Shown piece after piece: positions 35,410 through 44,678 of a stretch of DNA of 64,000 nucleotides (positions within the stretch are counted from its first letter, which is position 1; each line of letters starts with the position of its first letter). The notes beneath the pieces were generated by a model that had not been told where the DNA came from, did no database searches, and was given only the letters and a program-made list of their open reading frames with translations. The position numbers and the translations under genes were made by a program. The stretch is taken from assembly GCA_903824785.1 (NCBI GenBank), contig CAIJYD010000030.1, positions 1 through 64,000 of the forward strand. The letters run 5' to 3'. The stretch is from an uncultured Bacteroidota bacterium. GTDB lineage: Bacteria > Bacteroidota > Bacteroidia > Bacteroidales > VadinHA17.

Positions 35410-36585
35410 ATGCAAAAGATCCTGCTTTCCATCACATTTTTTTCAATGATTAACCTTGCTGCCTTATTCTCTCAATCAGCGGCCGATACAACGTTTTACC
35501 TTCTTACGTGTGGTCCCGGTACCGAAACTTATTCAATATACGGACACAGTGCCATAAGGGTGGTTATTCCCGGAAATAAAACTGATATTGTTTATAACTG
35601 GGGTGTATTCGATTTCAATACTCCCAACTTTGCATGGAAATTTGCCAAAGGCCGGTTGGATTATCTTCTGGTGGATGAAAAAGCCACGAGATTTCTTCAG
35701 GCATATTTTTATGAAAAGAGGGTAGTTCAGTCTCAGAAAATAAATCTTGACACTCAGGAAACGAAAAAACTTATTGATCTGATTAACCAGAACCTCCTGC
35801 CTGAAAATGTCAATTACAGGTACGATTTTTTCTATGATGACTGTTCTACCAGAATACGTGACTTACTTGAAAAGGCAGTTGGAAAAAAGCTGCTTTACCC
35901 ACCGGTTGAAACAGGCAATATCCCTACTTTCAGAAAAATGGTGGCAAAATGCCAGAAACCATTTCCATGGTTAACCTTCGGTATAGATCTGATTATGGGA
36001 TCGCCCGGAGATAAAAAAGCCATGTTCAGAGACAGGATGTTTCTTCCGGCTGATCTGCAAACCGGCCTTTCCGAGGCGGTTATTAACAGGGAAGGCAAAA
36101 TGGTGCCACTTGTTCAGAATCCGGAGGTTATTCTTGATTTCGATCCACCGGTTGTGAGTCAATGGATTGTTACTTTCCCCTCAGTTGTATTCAGTCTGTT
36201 GATGATTATCATCCTGGTATTGTCAGGAACCGTTAAGAGCAGAAAGTATAATAGAATCATTGACCTCATCCTCTTTTCAGTATATGGCATACTCGCCCTG
36301 CTGATGATCTTTTTCAATTTTTTTACCGACCACATGCAGATGAAATGGAACCTGAATATTATCTGGCTTAACCCGTTTATTCTTTTCTGCCTTGTATCCT
36401 TAATCCTGAATAAAGCCGGAACTGTCTGGTTCAGAACACTTTTTTACATTTCAGCCATTTTTCTTGTCATCCATCTTTTATTACCACAGGAATTTAATAT
36501 TGCATTTATTCCTTTGATTGTTATACTGTTGGCAAGGAGTTCTGTAAGATCAGGCTTTGAATGGAATCCTCTTTCAATTAACTGA
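35410..36585 (+). CDS. DUF4105 (Lnb-type) membrane protein
   Basis: A 391-residue protein with a signal or anchor segment, a periplasmic DUF4105 domain, and about five membrane helices from residue 250 onward. The periplasmic part contains the conserved YGHSAIRV (His 46) and YDDCSTRIRDLL (Cys 145), the pattern of a Cys/His catalytic pair as in NlpC/P60-like folds. I recall this domain being catalogued as the periplasmic domain of Lnb, a proposed lipoprotein N-acyltransferase of Bacteroides, which would fit an organism rich in lipoproteins; treat that as recall. It is monocistronic and upstream of the MoxR-Bat operon. Confidence 0.75.
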   Translation: MQKILLSITFFSMINLAALFSQSAADTTFYLLTCGPGTETYSIYGHSAIRVVIPGNKTDIVYNWGVFDFNTPNFAWKFAKGRLDYLLVDEKATRFLQAYFYEKRVVQSQKINLDTQETKKLIDLINQNLLPENVNYRYDFFYDDCSTRIRDLLEKAVGKKLLYPPVETGNIPTFRKMVAKCQKPFPWLTFGIDLIMGSPGDKKAMFRDRMFLPADLQTGLSEAVINREGKMVPLVQNPEVILDFDPPVVSQWIVTFPSVVFSLLMIIILVLSGTVKSRKYNRIIDLILFSVYGILALLMIFFNFFTDHMQMKWNLNIIWLNPFILFCLVSLILNKAGTVWFRTLFYISAIFLVIHLLLPQEFNIAFIPLIVILLARSSVRSGFEWNPLSIN

Positions 36586-36752
36586 GTTACAAATTCTGTT
36601 TAACCGTCAGCTTAAATCTTTAACAAAACTTTAACACTCGTTAACACCACTTTAGCGATTCTCAACCTTCTTTTGTGAACAGAATTTCTGATAAAGGTCA
36701 GAAATGAATTATGGGACTCATTTTATATACTTGCTGATTAAAAATTTTAGTT

Positions 36753-37748
36753 ATGGAGCAAACTGTTGACATTCGTTTGTTAAATGAAAAAATTGAAAAG
36801 GAGAGTGCCTTCGTCGACATTATAAGAATGGAGATGAACAAGGTTATTATTGGACAAGGTCACCTTACAGACAGTCTTATGATAGGTCTTCTTGCCAATG
36901 GCCACATCCTGCTTGAAGGCGTTCCTGGCCTGGCAAAAACACTGGCAATAAAATCGCTTGCGTCAATAATAGATGCAAAATTCAGCCGGATCCAATTTAC
37001 TCCCGACCTTCTTCCTGCTGACCTTATCGGTACAATGATCTACAGCCAGAAGAAAGAGGAGTTCATCGTTAAAAAAGGACCGGTATTCGCAAACTTCATT
37101 CTGGCCGATGAAATAAACAGGTCACCTGCCAAAGTACAGAGCGCCCTGCTTGAAGCAATGCAGGAAAGACAGATAACGATAGGCGAGTCAACATTTAAAC
37201 TTGATGAACCGTTCCTTGTTCTTGCAACACAAAACCCGATTGAACAGGAAGGAACCTATCCGCTTCCCGAAGCTCAGATCGACCGGTTTATGATGAAAGT
37301 GATTATCGAATATCCTACAATGGATGAAGAAAAGCTTATTATCAGGGAAAATCTTGCAAAAGATTTCCCCCATGCAAATACTGTTCTCAGAATTGATGAT
37401 ATTATCAGAGCCCGCAATGTTGTAAGGGAGGTATATATGGATGAAAAGATTGAGAACTACATCCTGAACATAGTATTTGCAAGCCGTAATCCGGAAAAGT
37501 ACGGCCTTCCTGCATTTAAAAGCATGATTGCTTACGGAGCTTCTCCAAGGGCTTCCATAAATCTTTCACTGGCGGCAAAAGCATTTGCCTTTATTAAACG
37601 AAGAGGATATGTAATCCCCGAAGATGTACGGACAATCTGCCCCGACGTTATGCGCCACAGGATCGGACTGACTTATGAAGCCGAGGCTGAAAGCATAACC
37701 CAGGATCATATTATCTCTGAGATCATGAATGTTGTTGAAGTTCCATAG
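36753..37748 (+). CDS. moxR: MoxR-family AAA+ ATPase
   Basis: A 331-residue chaperone-type ATPase. Walker A is GVPGLAKT (56-63), Walker B FILADEIN (115-122) followed by RSPAKVQSALLEAMQE, and sensor 1 is LATQNPIEQEGTYPLPEAQIDRF, a sequence diagnostic of MoxR. It opens the MoxR-DUF58-Bat operon and probably remodels the VWA proteins encoded downstream. Its last 11 bases are followed by a small signal-peptide gene before DUF58. Confidence 0.95.
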   Translation: MEQTVDIRLLNEKIEKESAFVDIIRMEMNKVIIGQGHLTDSLMIGLLANGHILLEGVPGLAKTLAIKSLASIIDAKFSRIQFTPDLLPADLIGTMIYSQKKEEFIVKKGPVFANFILADEINRSPAKVQSALLEAMQERQITIGESTFKLDEPFLVLATQNPIEQEGTYPLPEAQIDRFMMKVIIEYPTMDEEKLIIRENLAKDFPHANTVLRIDDIIRARNVVREVYMDEKIENYILNIVFASRNPEKYGLPAFKSMIAYGASPRASINLSLAAKAFAFIKRRGYVIPEDVRTICPDVMRHRIGLTYEAEAESITQDHIISEIMNVVEVP

Positions 37749-37758
37749 CTGGCCGCTT

Positions 37759-38163
37759 ATGAGATTTATTACATTATTTTCAATTATGTTTCTGACTGTG
37801 TTTTATTCTTATGGTCAGAACCTGATTGGATATAGAGGCAGGGAAATTCAGAAATATATGGTGGAAAACAGAAGTGACATGAATTCCGAAATTGTAACAA
37901 ATACCAGATTCAGATACCTGAAATACTCCGATAGTTCAGACAATCAGACATTACTCTTTTTTATTACCAGCGATTCGATCTGTAAAAGTGTAAGACTGAT
38001 ATGCAACCAGAATGCAAAGGCAGAAAAGGTAAAGGAATTCAATTCCATTTATAAACCGAACGGTGAAAACAAATGGAGTGACAAACGTGACGGAAAAGAG
38101 TACCGAATTGAGATAAAGGACGACAAATGGTCGTGCACAATTACTATTGAACCTGATAAATAA
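37759..38163 (+). CDS. Small exported protein between moxR and DUF58
   Basis: A 134-residue protein with a clear signal peptide (MRFITLFSIMFLTVFYSYGQ). The mature part is short and charged (REIQKYMVENRSDMNSEI, then DGKEYRIEIKDDKWSC) with no domain I recognise. An ATG at 37759 is preferred over an upstream TTG at 37729 because the signal peptide starts there. Its place inside the operon, 12 bases before DUF58, suggests a periplasmic accessory role in the Bat system; that is inference. Confidence 0.7.
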   Translation: MRFITLFSIMFLTVFYSYGQNLIGYRGREIQKYMVENRSDMNSEIVTNTRFRYLKYSDSSDNQTLLFFITSDSICKSVRLICNQNAKAEKVKEFNSIYKPNGENKWSDKRDGKEYRIEIKDDKWSCTITIEPDK

Positions 38164-38174
38164 TTTAGTGTAAA

Positions 38175-39038
38175 GTGGAAGCAACTGAATTATTAAAAAA
38201 AGTCCGGAAAATTGAGATCAAGACCCGTGGGTTAAGCAGGCACATTTTTGCCGGCGAATATCATAGTGCCTTTAAAGGACGGGGTATCTCATTCAGCGAG
38301 GTAAGAGAATATCAGTACGGAGATGATATCAGGAGTATCGACTGGAACGTTACGGCACGTTTCAACCACCCTTATGTTAAAGTGTTCGAAGAGGAGAGAG
38401 AGCTTACGGTAATGCTTCTCATAGATGTAAGCGGATCGGGCAATTTTGGGACAACTGTAAGTTTTAAAAAGGATATCATGACCGAAGTTGCTGCAGTCCT
38501 TTCATTCTCGGCTATTTTTAATAATGACAAGATCGGGGTGATATTCTTTTCCGACAAAGTGGAAAAATTCATTCCTCCTCAAAAAGGGCGAAAGCATATA
38601 CTCAGAATCATAAGGGAACTACTTGATTTTAAACCGCAAAGCAGTAAAACAAACCTTGATGAGCCTTTGCGCTTCCTTACAAATGCCATAAAGAAAAGAT
38701 GCACTGCCTTTATTATTTCCGATTTTATCGTTCCTGATTTTGAAGAGGCGCTCCGGATTGCATCAAACAAGCATGATATTGCTGCATTAAAAGTCTTTGA
38801 CCCGGCTGAAATGGCAATTCCTGACCTTGGTATGATAAAAGTTTCAGACCCGGAGACCGGTATTGAAAAATGGATCGATACCTCTTCGGCTGCAACAAGG
38901 GACGCTTACGCAAAATGGTGGAAAAACCATATCACGACAGTTAAAAACATTTTTAAAAGATGCGGAGTTGACTCAACCGAACTGAGAACAGACACTGATT
39001 ATGTAAAACCACTAATTAAATTGTTTAAGAAAAGATGA
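38175..39038 (+). CDS. DUF58-domain protein of the Bat operon
   Basis: A 287-residue VWA-like DUF58 protein. Recognisable segments are RHIFAGEYHSAFKGRGISFSE, QYGDDIRSIDWNVTARFN and the MIDAS-like MLLIDVSGSGNFGT at about 74-87. It sits between MoxR and the Bat VWA proteins as in most Bacteroidota, consistent with a cytoplasmic partner of MoxR. The start is GTG at 38175, following the small exported protein by 11 bases. Confidence 0.9.
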   Translation: MEATELLKKVRKIEIKTRGLSRHIFAGEYHSAFKGRGISFSEVREYQYGDDIRSIDWNVTARFNHPYVKVFEEERELTVMLLIDVSGSGNFGTTVSFKKDIMTEVAAVLSFSAIFNNDKIGVIFFSDKVEKFIPPQKGRKHILRIIRELLDFKPQSSKTNLDEPLRFLTNAIKKRCTAFIISDFIVPDFEEALRIASNKHDIAALKVFDPAEMAIPDLGMIKVSDPETGIEKWIDTSSAATRDAYAKWWKNHITTVKNIFKRCGVDSTELRTDTDYVKPLIKLFKKR

Positions 39039-40030
39039 TTTTTATGAAGAAATTGACCATTTCCATATTTCTTTTTATTTCAGTTATTTCTTCTTTATCA
39101 GGACAGAATGTAAATGTTACGTCAGCATTTGATACCTCTGCAATATATATCGGCGATCAGATTTATTTCACGATTTCGGTTGATCAGCCTTCTGATGTTA
39201 TCCTCACCTTACCTGCATTAAAGGATACACTGTGCAAAAATATCGAGATCATTTCAGCTCCTTCAATTGACAGTTCCCGTCAGGACGGAAGAGTAAAAAT
39301 CATTCAAAAATATCTTATTACATCTTTTGATTCCGGTACATATAAGTTTCCTCCGTTTTTTGCCGAACTGAAGAATGAAGAAGGAATCAAACGGTTCTAT
39401 TCTGAATATTCCCAGCTTGAAGTGATGAGAATAAAGATAACTCCTGCCGACACCGCAACCAAAATATTTGACATTATCAAACCTTACAAGGCGCCTGTTA
39501 CCGTCGGAGAGATCCTCCCCTGGGTACTTATAGCTGCACTTTTAGCTGCTCTTGTTTTTTTCGCAATCAGATTTATCAGAAAGATGAAAAAATCTGGCAA
39601 AGCCCCGGAACCTGTTATCAATCCGGACCCTGCCCATATAATTGCTTTCAGGGAACTTGAAAAACTGCGAGATCTGGAACTCTGGCAAAAGGGTGAGATT
39701 AAAAACTATTACACATTGCTTACTGAAATACTTCGCAGGTATCTGGAAAACCGGTACTCTGTTTTCTCTCTGGAGCTGACAACCCATGAGACACTTCAGG
39801 CCCTTGTAAAAACAGGTTTCAAAAGAGACAATAATTACAATCAGCTCAAGACAATTCTGACAGGAGCCGATCTGGTTAAGTTTGCAAAGTATAGCCCGGA
39901 AGCTTCAGAACATGAATCTCACTTTCAGAATTCCTGGGATTTTATTCTGGCAACAAAAGAAGTTGAAACTCCTGTAGGTGAAGTGGATGTGAAGAATGCA
40001 AAAAATGAGAAGATGGAGGGAGGAAAATGA
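39035..40030 (+). CDS. Bat-operon membrane protein of unknown function (DUF4381-like)
   Basis: A 331-residue protein with a signal peptide, a beta-rich periplasmic domain up to about 155, one membrane helix at about 160-182 (LPWVLIAALLAALVFFAIRF), and a cytoplasmic C-terminus of about 145 residues. It overlaps the DUF58 stop by 4 bases. The layout (periplasmic domain, one helix, cytoplasmic tail with LELTTHETLQALVKTG) is shared by the DUF4381-type proteins of MoxR/Bat clusters. A second ATG at 39044 is possible. Confidence 0.75.
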   Translation: MIFMKKLTISIFLFISVISSLSGQNVNVTSAFDTSAIYIGDQIYFTISVDQPSDVILTLPALKDTLCKNIEIISAPSIDSSRQDGRVKIIQKYLITSFDSGTYKFPPFFAELKNEEGIKRFYSEYSQLEVMRIKITPADTATKIFDIIKPYKAPVTVGEILPWVLIAALLAALVFFAIRFIRKMKKSGKAPEPVINPDPAHIIAFRELEKLRDLELWQKGEIKNYYTLLTEILRRYLENRYSVFSLELTTHETLQALVKTGFKRDNNYNQLKTILTGADLVKFAKYSPEASEHESHFQNSWDFILATKEVETPVGEVDVKNAKNEKMEGGK

Positions 40031-41019
40031 ATGGAATAGTATTCGCTGAGCCGCTGTTTCTGTATCTCCTTGCAGTTATTCCTGCAATGGTTCTGTTTTA
40101 TGTGCTGAAGCAGCACAGAGCTACTGCATCTTTGAGAATGCCCGGATTGGAGCCTTTTGCTGAAGCAGCAGTTACATTCCGCCACTATCTGCGCCATGTT
40201 CTTTTCGCTTTTAGGGCAATTGCTGTCACACTTCTTATTATTGTTCTTGCCCGTCCGCAGGCAACAGACAAATTTCAGAATATCTCTACCGAAGGAATCG
40301 ATATTGTATTAACTCTCGATATCTCGGGAAGTATGCTGGCACGCGATTTTAAACCCGACAGACTTGAAGCCTCAAAGAATGTGGCAGTGGAGTTTATCTC
40401 CGGAAGACCATATGACCGGATGGGCCTCGTCGTTTTCAGCGGTGAGAGCTTTACTCAATGTCCGGTTACAACAGACCATGCAGTTCTGATTAATCTGTTA
40501 CGCGAAATACAAAGCGGAATGATTGAAGATGGCACCGCAATAGGCATGGGTCTGGCGACAGCTGTTAACAGAATCAAGGACTCTGAAGCCAAAAGCAAAG
40601 TTATTATCCTTCTTACCGACGGGGTCAACAATAAGGGTGAAATTGCACCTGCTACTGCCGCAGGCATTGCAAAAACCTATGGCATAAGGGTTTATACCAT
40701 CGGTGTGGGTACACAGGGAATGGCTCCATATCCTGTTCAGACACCTTTCGGGATGCAATATCAGGATATGCCTGTTGAGATAGATGAAGGAATACTTCAG
40801 GAAATTGCTGCAGCAACCGGAGGTAAATATTTCCGGGCTACAGATAATGACAAACTTGTTCAGGTCTACGCTGAAATTGACAAACTCGAAAAATCGAAAA
40901 TTGATGTCAGACAGTTCAGCAGAAAAGAGGAGAAGTATCTGTTTCCGGCACTTATTGCTTTTTTCCTGCTTACGCTTGAAATACTTATCAGAAACACAAT
41001 ATTCAGAACTTTAACTTAA
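40027..41019 (+). CDS. batA: Aerotolerance VWA protein BatA
   Basis: A 330-residue von Willebrand factor A protein anchored by two N-terminal helices and one at the C-terminus. MIDAS residues are D98, S100 and S102 (LDISGSM), with the Thr of CPVTTD and the Asp of IILLTDG completing the metal site. The Bat proteins were named for Bacteroides aerotolerance and act as a membrane complex with MoxR. It overlaps the previous gene by 4 bases; BatB follows 14 bases later. Confidence 0.9.
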   Translation: MNGIVFAEPLFLYLLAVIPAMVLFYVLKQHRATASLRMPGLEPFAEAAVTFRHYLRHVLFAFRAIAVTLLIIVLARPQATDKFQNISTEGIDIVLTLDISGSMLARDFKPDRLEASKNVAVEFISGRPYDRMGLVVFSGESFTQCPVTTDHAVLINLLREIQSGMIEDGTAIGMGLATAVNRIKDSEAKSKVIILLTDGVNNKGEIAPATAAGIAKTYGIRVYTIGVGTQGMAPYPVQTPFGMQYQDMPVEIDEGILQEIAAATGGKYFRATDNDKLVQVYAEIDKLEKSKIDVRQFSRKEEKYLFPALIAFFLLTLEILIRNTIFRTLT

Positions 41020-41033
41020 ACGCAGAAGATAAT

Positions 41034-42074
41034 ATGCAATTGTTCAGATTTGCAAATCCCGATTACTTATACCTGTTGCTTCTGCTGCCTGTATTAATAT
41101 TGCTATATGTATTAAATGAGGTAAGGAAGAGAAGGGCTCTTCGCCGTTTTGGTGATATCAGACTTGTCGGAAACCTTATTCCTGAATTATCGGGAATCCG
41201 TCCGGGAATAAAGTTTATACTTCTGATCATGGCATTTTCGTCAGGTATAATAATGCTTTCCAGACCTCAGTTCGGTTCAAAACTTGAAGATGTAAAAAAG
41301 CAGGGTGTGGAGGTTATTATTGCACTCGATGTAAGCAACTCCATGCTTGCAGAAGATATTCAGCCCGACAGACTCACAAGGGCAAAACAGGCAATATCCC
41401 GCCTCGTAGATAATCTCGACAATGACAAGATAGGATTAATTGTATTTGCCGGCGACGCATATACCCAGATTCCGGTAACAACAGATTATGTCTCGGCTAA
41501 AATGTTTCTTTCAACAATCAGTCCCGACATGGTGCCAAAACAAGGTACTGCCATAGGTGCTGCAATCAGTCTTGGAATTAAATCTTTCAGCCCCGGCGAG
41601 GGAAGGAGCAAGGCAATGATCATAATCACAGATGGAGAAAACCACGAAGATAACCCTCTTACTAATGCTGAAGAAGCTTCAAAAGCAGGGATAGTAATTC
41701 ATACAATCGGAATAGGTTCAACAGAAGGTGTTCCTGTTGCTGTAAATATTAATGGTAAAAAAGATTATCTCAAAGATGTCGATGGCAATACGGTTATAAC
41801 CAAACTTGATGAAGATATTCTTAAGAAAATAGCGATAAGCTCAAATGGTTCTTACGTCAGGGCAAGCAATTCCAATATCGGTCTGGATGAAATTTTCAGC
41901 GAGATAAAAAAAATGAAAAAACAGGAACTGGAAAGCACAATGTACACTGAGTATAACGACCAGTTTCAGATATTTGCGGCTATAGCCATTTTCATGCTAT
42001 TGGTTGACTTTATTGTTATGGAAAGAAAAAACAGAAAACTTGCCGATATCAGATTGTTTAAATTTAAAGTTTAA
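41034..42074 (+). CDS. batB: Aerotolerance VWA protein BatB
   Basis: A 346-residue paralogue of BatA with the same membrane arrangement. MIDAS is D99, S101 and S103 (LDVSNSM), with IPVTTDYVSAK and MIIITDGENHEDN as the other two elements. It probably pairs with BatA. The short conserved C-terminal helix at about 310-330 is followed by RKNRKLADI. Confidence 0.9.
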   Translation: MQLFRFANPDYLYLLLLLPVLILLYVLNEVRKRRALRRFGDIRLVGNLIPELSGIRPGIKFILLIMAFSSGIIMLSRPQFGSKLEDVKKQGVEVIIALDVSNSMLAEDIQPDRLTRAKQAISRLVDNLDNDKIGLIVFAGDAYTQIPVTTDYVSAKMFLSTISPDMVPKQGTAIGAAISLGIKSFSPGEGRSKAMIIITDGENHEDNPLTNAEEASKAGIVIHTIGIGSTEGVPVAVNINGKKDYLKDVDGNTVITKLDEDILKKIAISSNGSYVRASNSNIGLDEIFSEIKKMKKQELESTMYTEYNDQFQIFAAIAIFMLLVDFIVMERKNRKLADIRLFKFKV

Positions 42075-42092
42075 TCAACTATTGAATCAGAG

Positions 42093-42845
42093 ATGTTCAG
42101 AAAAATTAACATAATAAAGTGGCAATTGCTAAGCAGCATTTCATTCATTGCTTTTCTGAGTTATTCTGTTTCTGTCAGCGCACAGACAGATAAAAAATAT
42201 TTACGACAGGGCAACAGGGAATATAATAAAGATAAATTTGCTGAGTCTGAAATTTTATACCGGAAGGCTACCGACAAGAACAAACAATCTCCTGATGCCG
42301 TTTTCAATACAGGAGACGCACTGTATAAACAAAAAAAATACGAAGAGGCTGGAAAACAATTTTCAGAAAATATTGACCTGAATGAAGACAAAAACAAAAG
42401 GTCTGCAGCTTATTATAACCTTGGGAACTCCCTTCTGAAGGCAAATAAACTTGAGGAGAGCATTGAAGCATATAAGGGATCTCTTAAGTTGAAACCTGAT
42501 AACAGCGAAGCCAAATATAATCTTGCATACGCACAGGACCTTCTGAAACTGCAGGAACAACAGAAAAAACAGCAGCAGGATAAAAATAAGCAGGACCAGA
42601 ATAAAGACAATAAGAAAGAAGATCAGAAAGATCAGAAGGATAAACAAAATAAAGAACAGGATCAGCAGAAGGATCAGAAGAGTAATAACGATCAGAAGAA
42701 GCAGGAACAACAGCAGGAAGGCATTTCGAAGGACGACGCCCAGCGTTTGTTAAATGCATTGGCTAATGATGAAAAAAAAGTCCAGGAAAAGGTTAAACTT
42801 GCAAAAGCTTCCAAAGAGAAAGTCAGGACAGTAAAAAACTGGTAA
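42093..42845 (+). CDS. batC: Aerotolerance TPR protein BatC
   Basis: A 250-residue exported TPR protein (signal ending SVSAQ). Three TPR-like units span about 35-150 (KYLRQGNREYNKDKFAESE, AVFNTGDALYKQKKYEEA, AAYYNLGNSLLKANKLEES). The following ~60 residues are an extreme Lys/Gln/Asp/Asn-rich low-complexity tail (short runs such as KNKQDQNKDNKKEDQ), then a short C-terminal helix. It lies between BatB and BatD as usual. The tail is probably disordered or mediates charge-based contacts. Confidence 0.9.
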   Translation: MFRKINIIKWQLLSSISFIAFLSYSVSVSAQTDKKYLRQGNREYNKDKFAESEILYRKATDKNKQSPDAVFNTGDALYKQKKYEEAGKQFSENIDLNEDKNKRSAAYYNLGNSLLKANKLEESIEAYKGSLKLKPDNSEAKYNLAYAQDLLKLQEQQKKQQQDKNKQDQNKDNKKEDQKDQKDKQNKEQDQQKDQKSNNDQKKQEQQQEGISKDDAQRLLNALANDEKKVQEKVKLAKASKEKVRTVKNW

Positions 42846-42861
42846 TCTGAATGAAATTGAT

Positions 42862-44676
42862 ATGAAAAAGGTATTATTATATCAGGTATTAATCTTTATA
42901 TCATTCGCCCTTACCGGCCAGGATGTTACAATAAAGGTGGAATATCCTTCTGTCGTTACAACAGGTCAGCAGTTTAATCTGAGCTGGACGGTTAATTCCG
43001 GAGGCGGGGAGTTTTCAGCTCCATCGTTTAACGGATTCTATAAGCTGATGGGCCCTCAGACATCATACAGCTCAAGCACTCAGATTATAAATGGTAAAAT
43101 GTCACACGAGACAACTTATACATATGTTTACTTTCTGCAGGCTGTAAAAGCGGGAAAATATGTAATTGCACCTGCAGTTTTTACACTGAAAAACAAAACC
43201 TATGCATCAGATTCATTGTACATAGAGGTTGTCGGAAACCAGGCACAAAACCAGAATAGCGGATCAGCCGGCAGAAGCGCTGCCGAAAATTCAGGTGTAG
43301 AGTCATCGGGAAATGACATTTTCGTTAATCTTTCACTTGACCGGAAAGAAGTTTATCTGGGTGAGCATATAGTTGCTACGGTGAAAATATTTACCCGTGT
43401 CAATCTTTCGGGTATCAATGAGATTAAATTTCCTTCCTTTGAAGGTTTCCTCAAATCGGAAATTGCCACACCGCCACTGACATCGCTAAAACAGGAAAAT
43501 GTCAACGGAACAGTATACGGAACCGGAGTAGTTCAGTATTTTCTGCTCTATCCCCAGATTACCGGTGAGATAACCATAGATCCTGTTCAGATATCCGTTC
43601 TTATTCAGCAGAAAGCAGCTCAGTCAGATCCCTTCTTTGGTGACTTTTTTACATCATATCAGACAATTCCCCGGGCAGTTGCAAGTAAGACAATTAAGGT
43701 GAAGGTAAAGGCTTTGCCCGGAACTCAACCTGCTGATTTTTCAGGGATGGTTGGTAAGCTTGATCTGAAGGCTCTCCTCAATAAAGATACTGTTGATGTA
43801 AACGATGCCGTAAATTTCAAAATAACCCTCTCAGGAAGCGGCAATCTTAAAGTAGCTTCTGCACCTTCACTTAAGCTGTCACCTGATATTGAAGTCTACG
43901 ATCCTAAAATTGCTGACGACATCAAAAACAGCCTTACCGGAACATCAGGTCAGAAAACTTTTGAATACCTTCTTATACCTAGGCATTACGGCGATTATAC
44001 TATACCTCCTATAACTTATTCCTATTTCAATAGTTCCAGCGGCACATACGAAAAACTGACAACAAAAGAGTACCGGTTTTATGCCCGAAAAGGCGGAAGT
44101 GAACAGAATACCGGTCTCACAGTCTATGGAGGCGTTTCAAAAGAAGATGTTAAATATCTTGGGAAAGATATTCGTTTTATCAAATCAGACCCCGGTAAAC
44201 TTACTAAGACAGGTAATATAATTATAGCAAAACGCTCATTTTACACTGCTTATGCATTTTCTCTGTTTGTATTTCTCCTGATTTTATTTTTACGGCGTGA
44301 ACATATAAGGCGCAATTCCGATCTTTCACTTGTCAGAAACAGGAAAGCAGGAAAAGTGGCTGCAAAAAGGTTGCATAACGCTTCTGTATGCCTTAAAAAT
44401 GAGCAGACAGATAAGTTCTATGAGGAGATTCTCAAAGCCATCTGGGGCTATCTGAGCGATAAACTGAATATTCCCGTTTCGGACCTGACAAGGAATAATG
44501 CAGTTTCAACATTAGCTGAAAAAGGAATAGATGAAGAGCGGCTTAACAGCCTGAACCATATTCTTGATACCTGCGAATTTGCACGATTCTCTCCATCAGC
44601 TTCAGGAACAGAGGCTGCGACTATTTATGAAGGAACATCACAATTTATCAAGTCAGTTGAAAACTCAATAGGCTAA
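42862..44676 (+). CDS. batD: Aerotolerance protein BatD
   Basis: A 604-residue exported protein with repeated beta-sandwich domains (DUF7507-like/BatD repeats: YPSVVTTGQQFNLSWTV, LDRKEVYLGEHIVATVKIF, LNKDTVDVNDAVNFKITLSGSG split across blocks) ending in a membrane helix at about 458-478 and a cytoplasmic tail. A Pro/Thr-rich PPITYSYF region is in the third domain. BatD is the large periplasmic partner of the VWA proteins. BatE follows 2 bases after. Confidence 0.9.
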   Translation: MKKVLLYQVLIFISFALTGQDVTIKVEYPSVVTTGQQFNLSWTVNSGGGEFSAPSFNGFYKLMGPQTSYSSSTQIINGKMSHETTYTYVYFLQAVKAGKYVIAPAVFTLKNKTYASDSLYIEVVGNQAQNQNSGSAGRSAAENSGVESSGNDIFVNLSLDRKEVYLGEHIVATVKIFTRVNLSGINEIKFPSFEGFLKSEIATPPLTSLKQENVNGTVYGTGVVQYFLLYPQITGEITIDPVQISVLIQQKAAQSDPFFGDFFTSYQTIPRAVASKTIKVKVKALPGTQPADFSGMVGKLDLKALLNKDTVDVNDAVNFKITLSGSGNLKVASAPSLKLSPDIEVYDPKIADDIKNSLTGTSGQKTFEYLLIPRHYGDYTIPPITYSYFNSSSGTYEKLTTKEYRFYARKGGSEQNTGLTVYGGVSKEDVKYLGKDIRFIKSDPGKLTKTGNIIIAKRSFYTAYAFSLFVFLLILFLRREHIRRNSDLSLVRNRKAGKVAAKRLHNASVCLKNEQTDKFYEEILKAIWGYLSDKLNIPVSDLTRNNAVSTLAEKGIDEERLNSLNHILDTCEFARFSPSASGTEAATIYEGTSQFIKSVENSIG

Positions 44677-44678
44677 AA

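Noticed and set aside
42363-42710. 115-codon minus-strand Leu/Ile-rich open frame
   Set aside because: Complement of the Lys/Gln/Asp-rich tail of BatC; low-complexity artefact, not a membrane protein.
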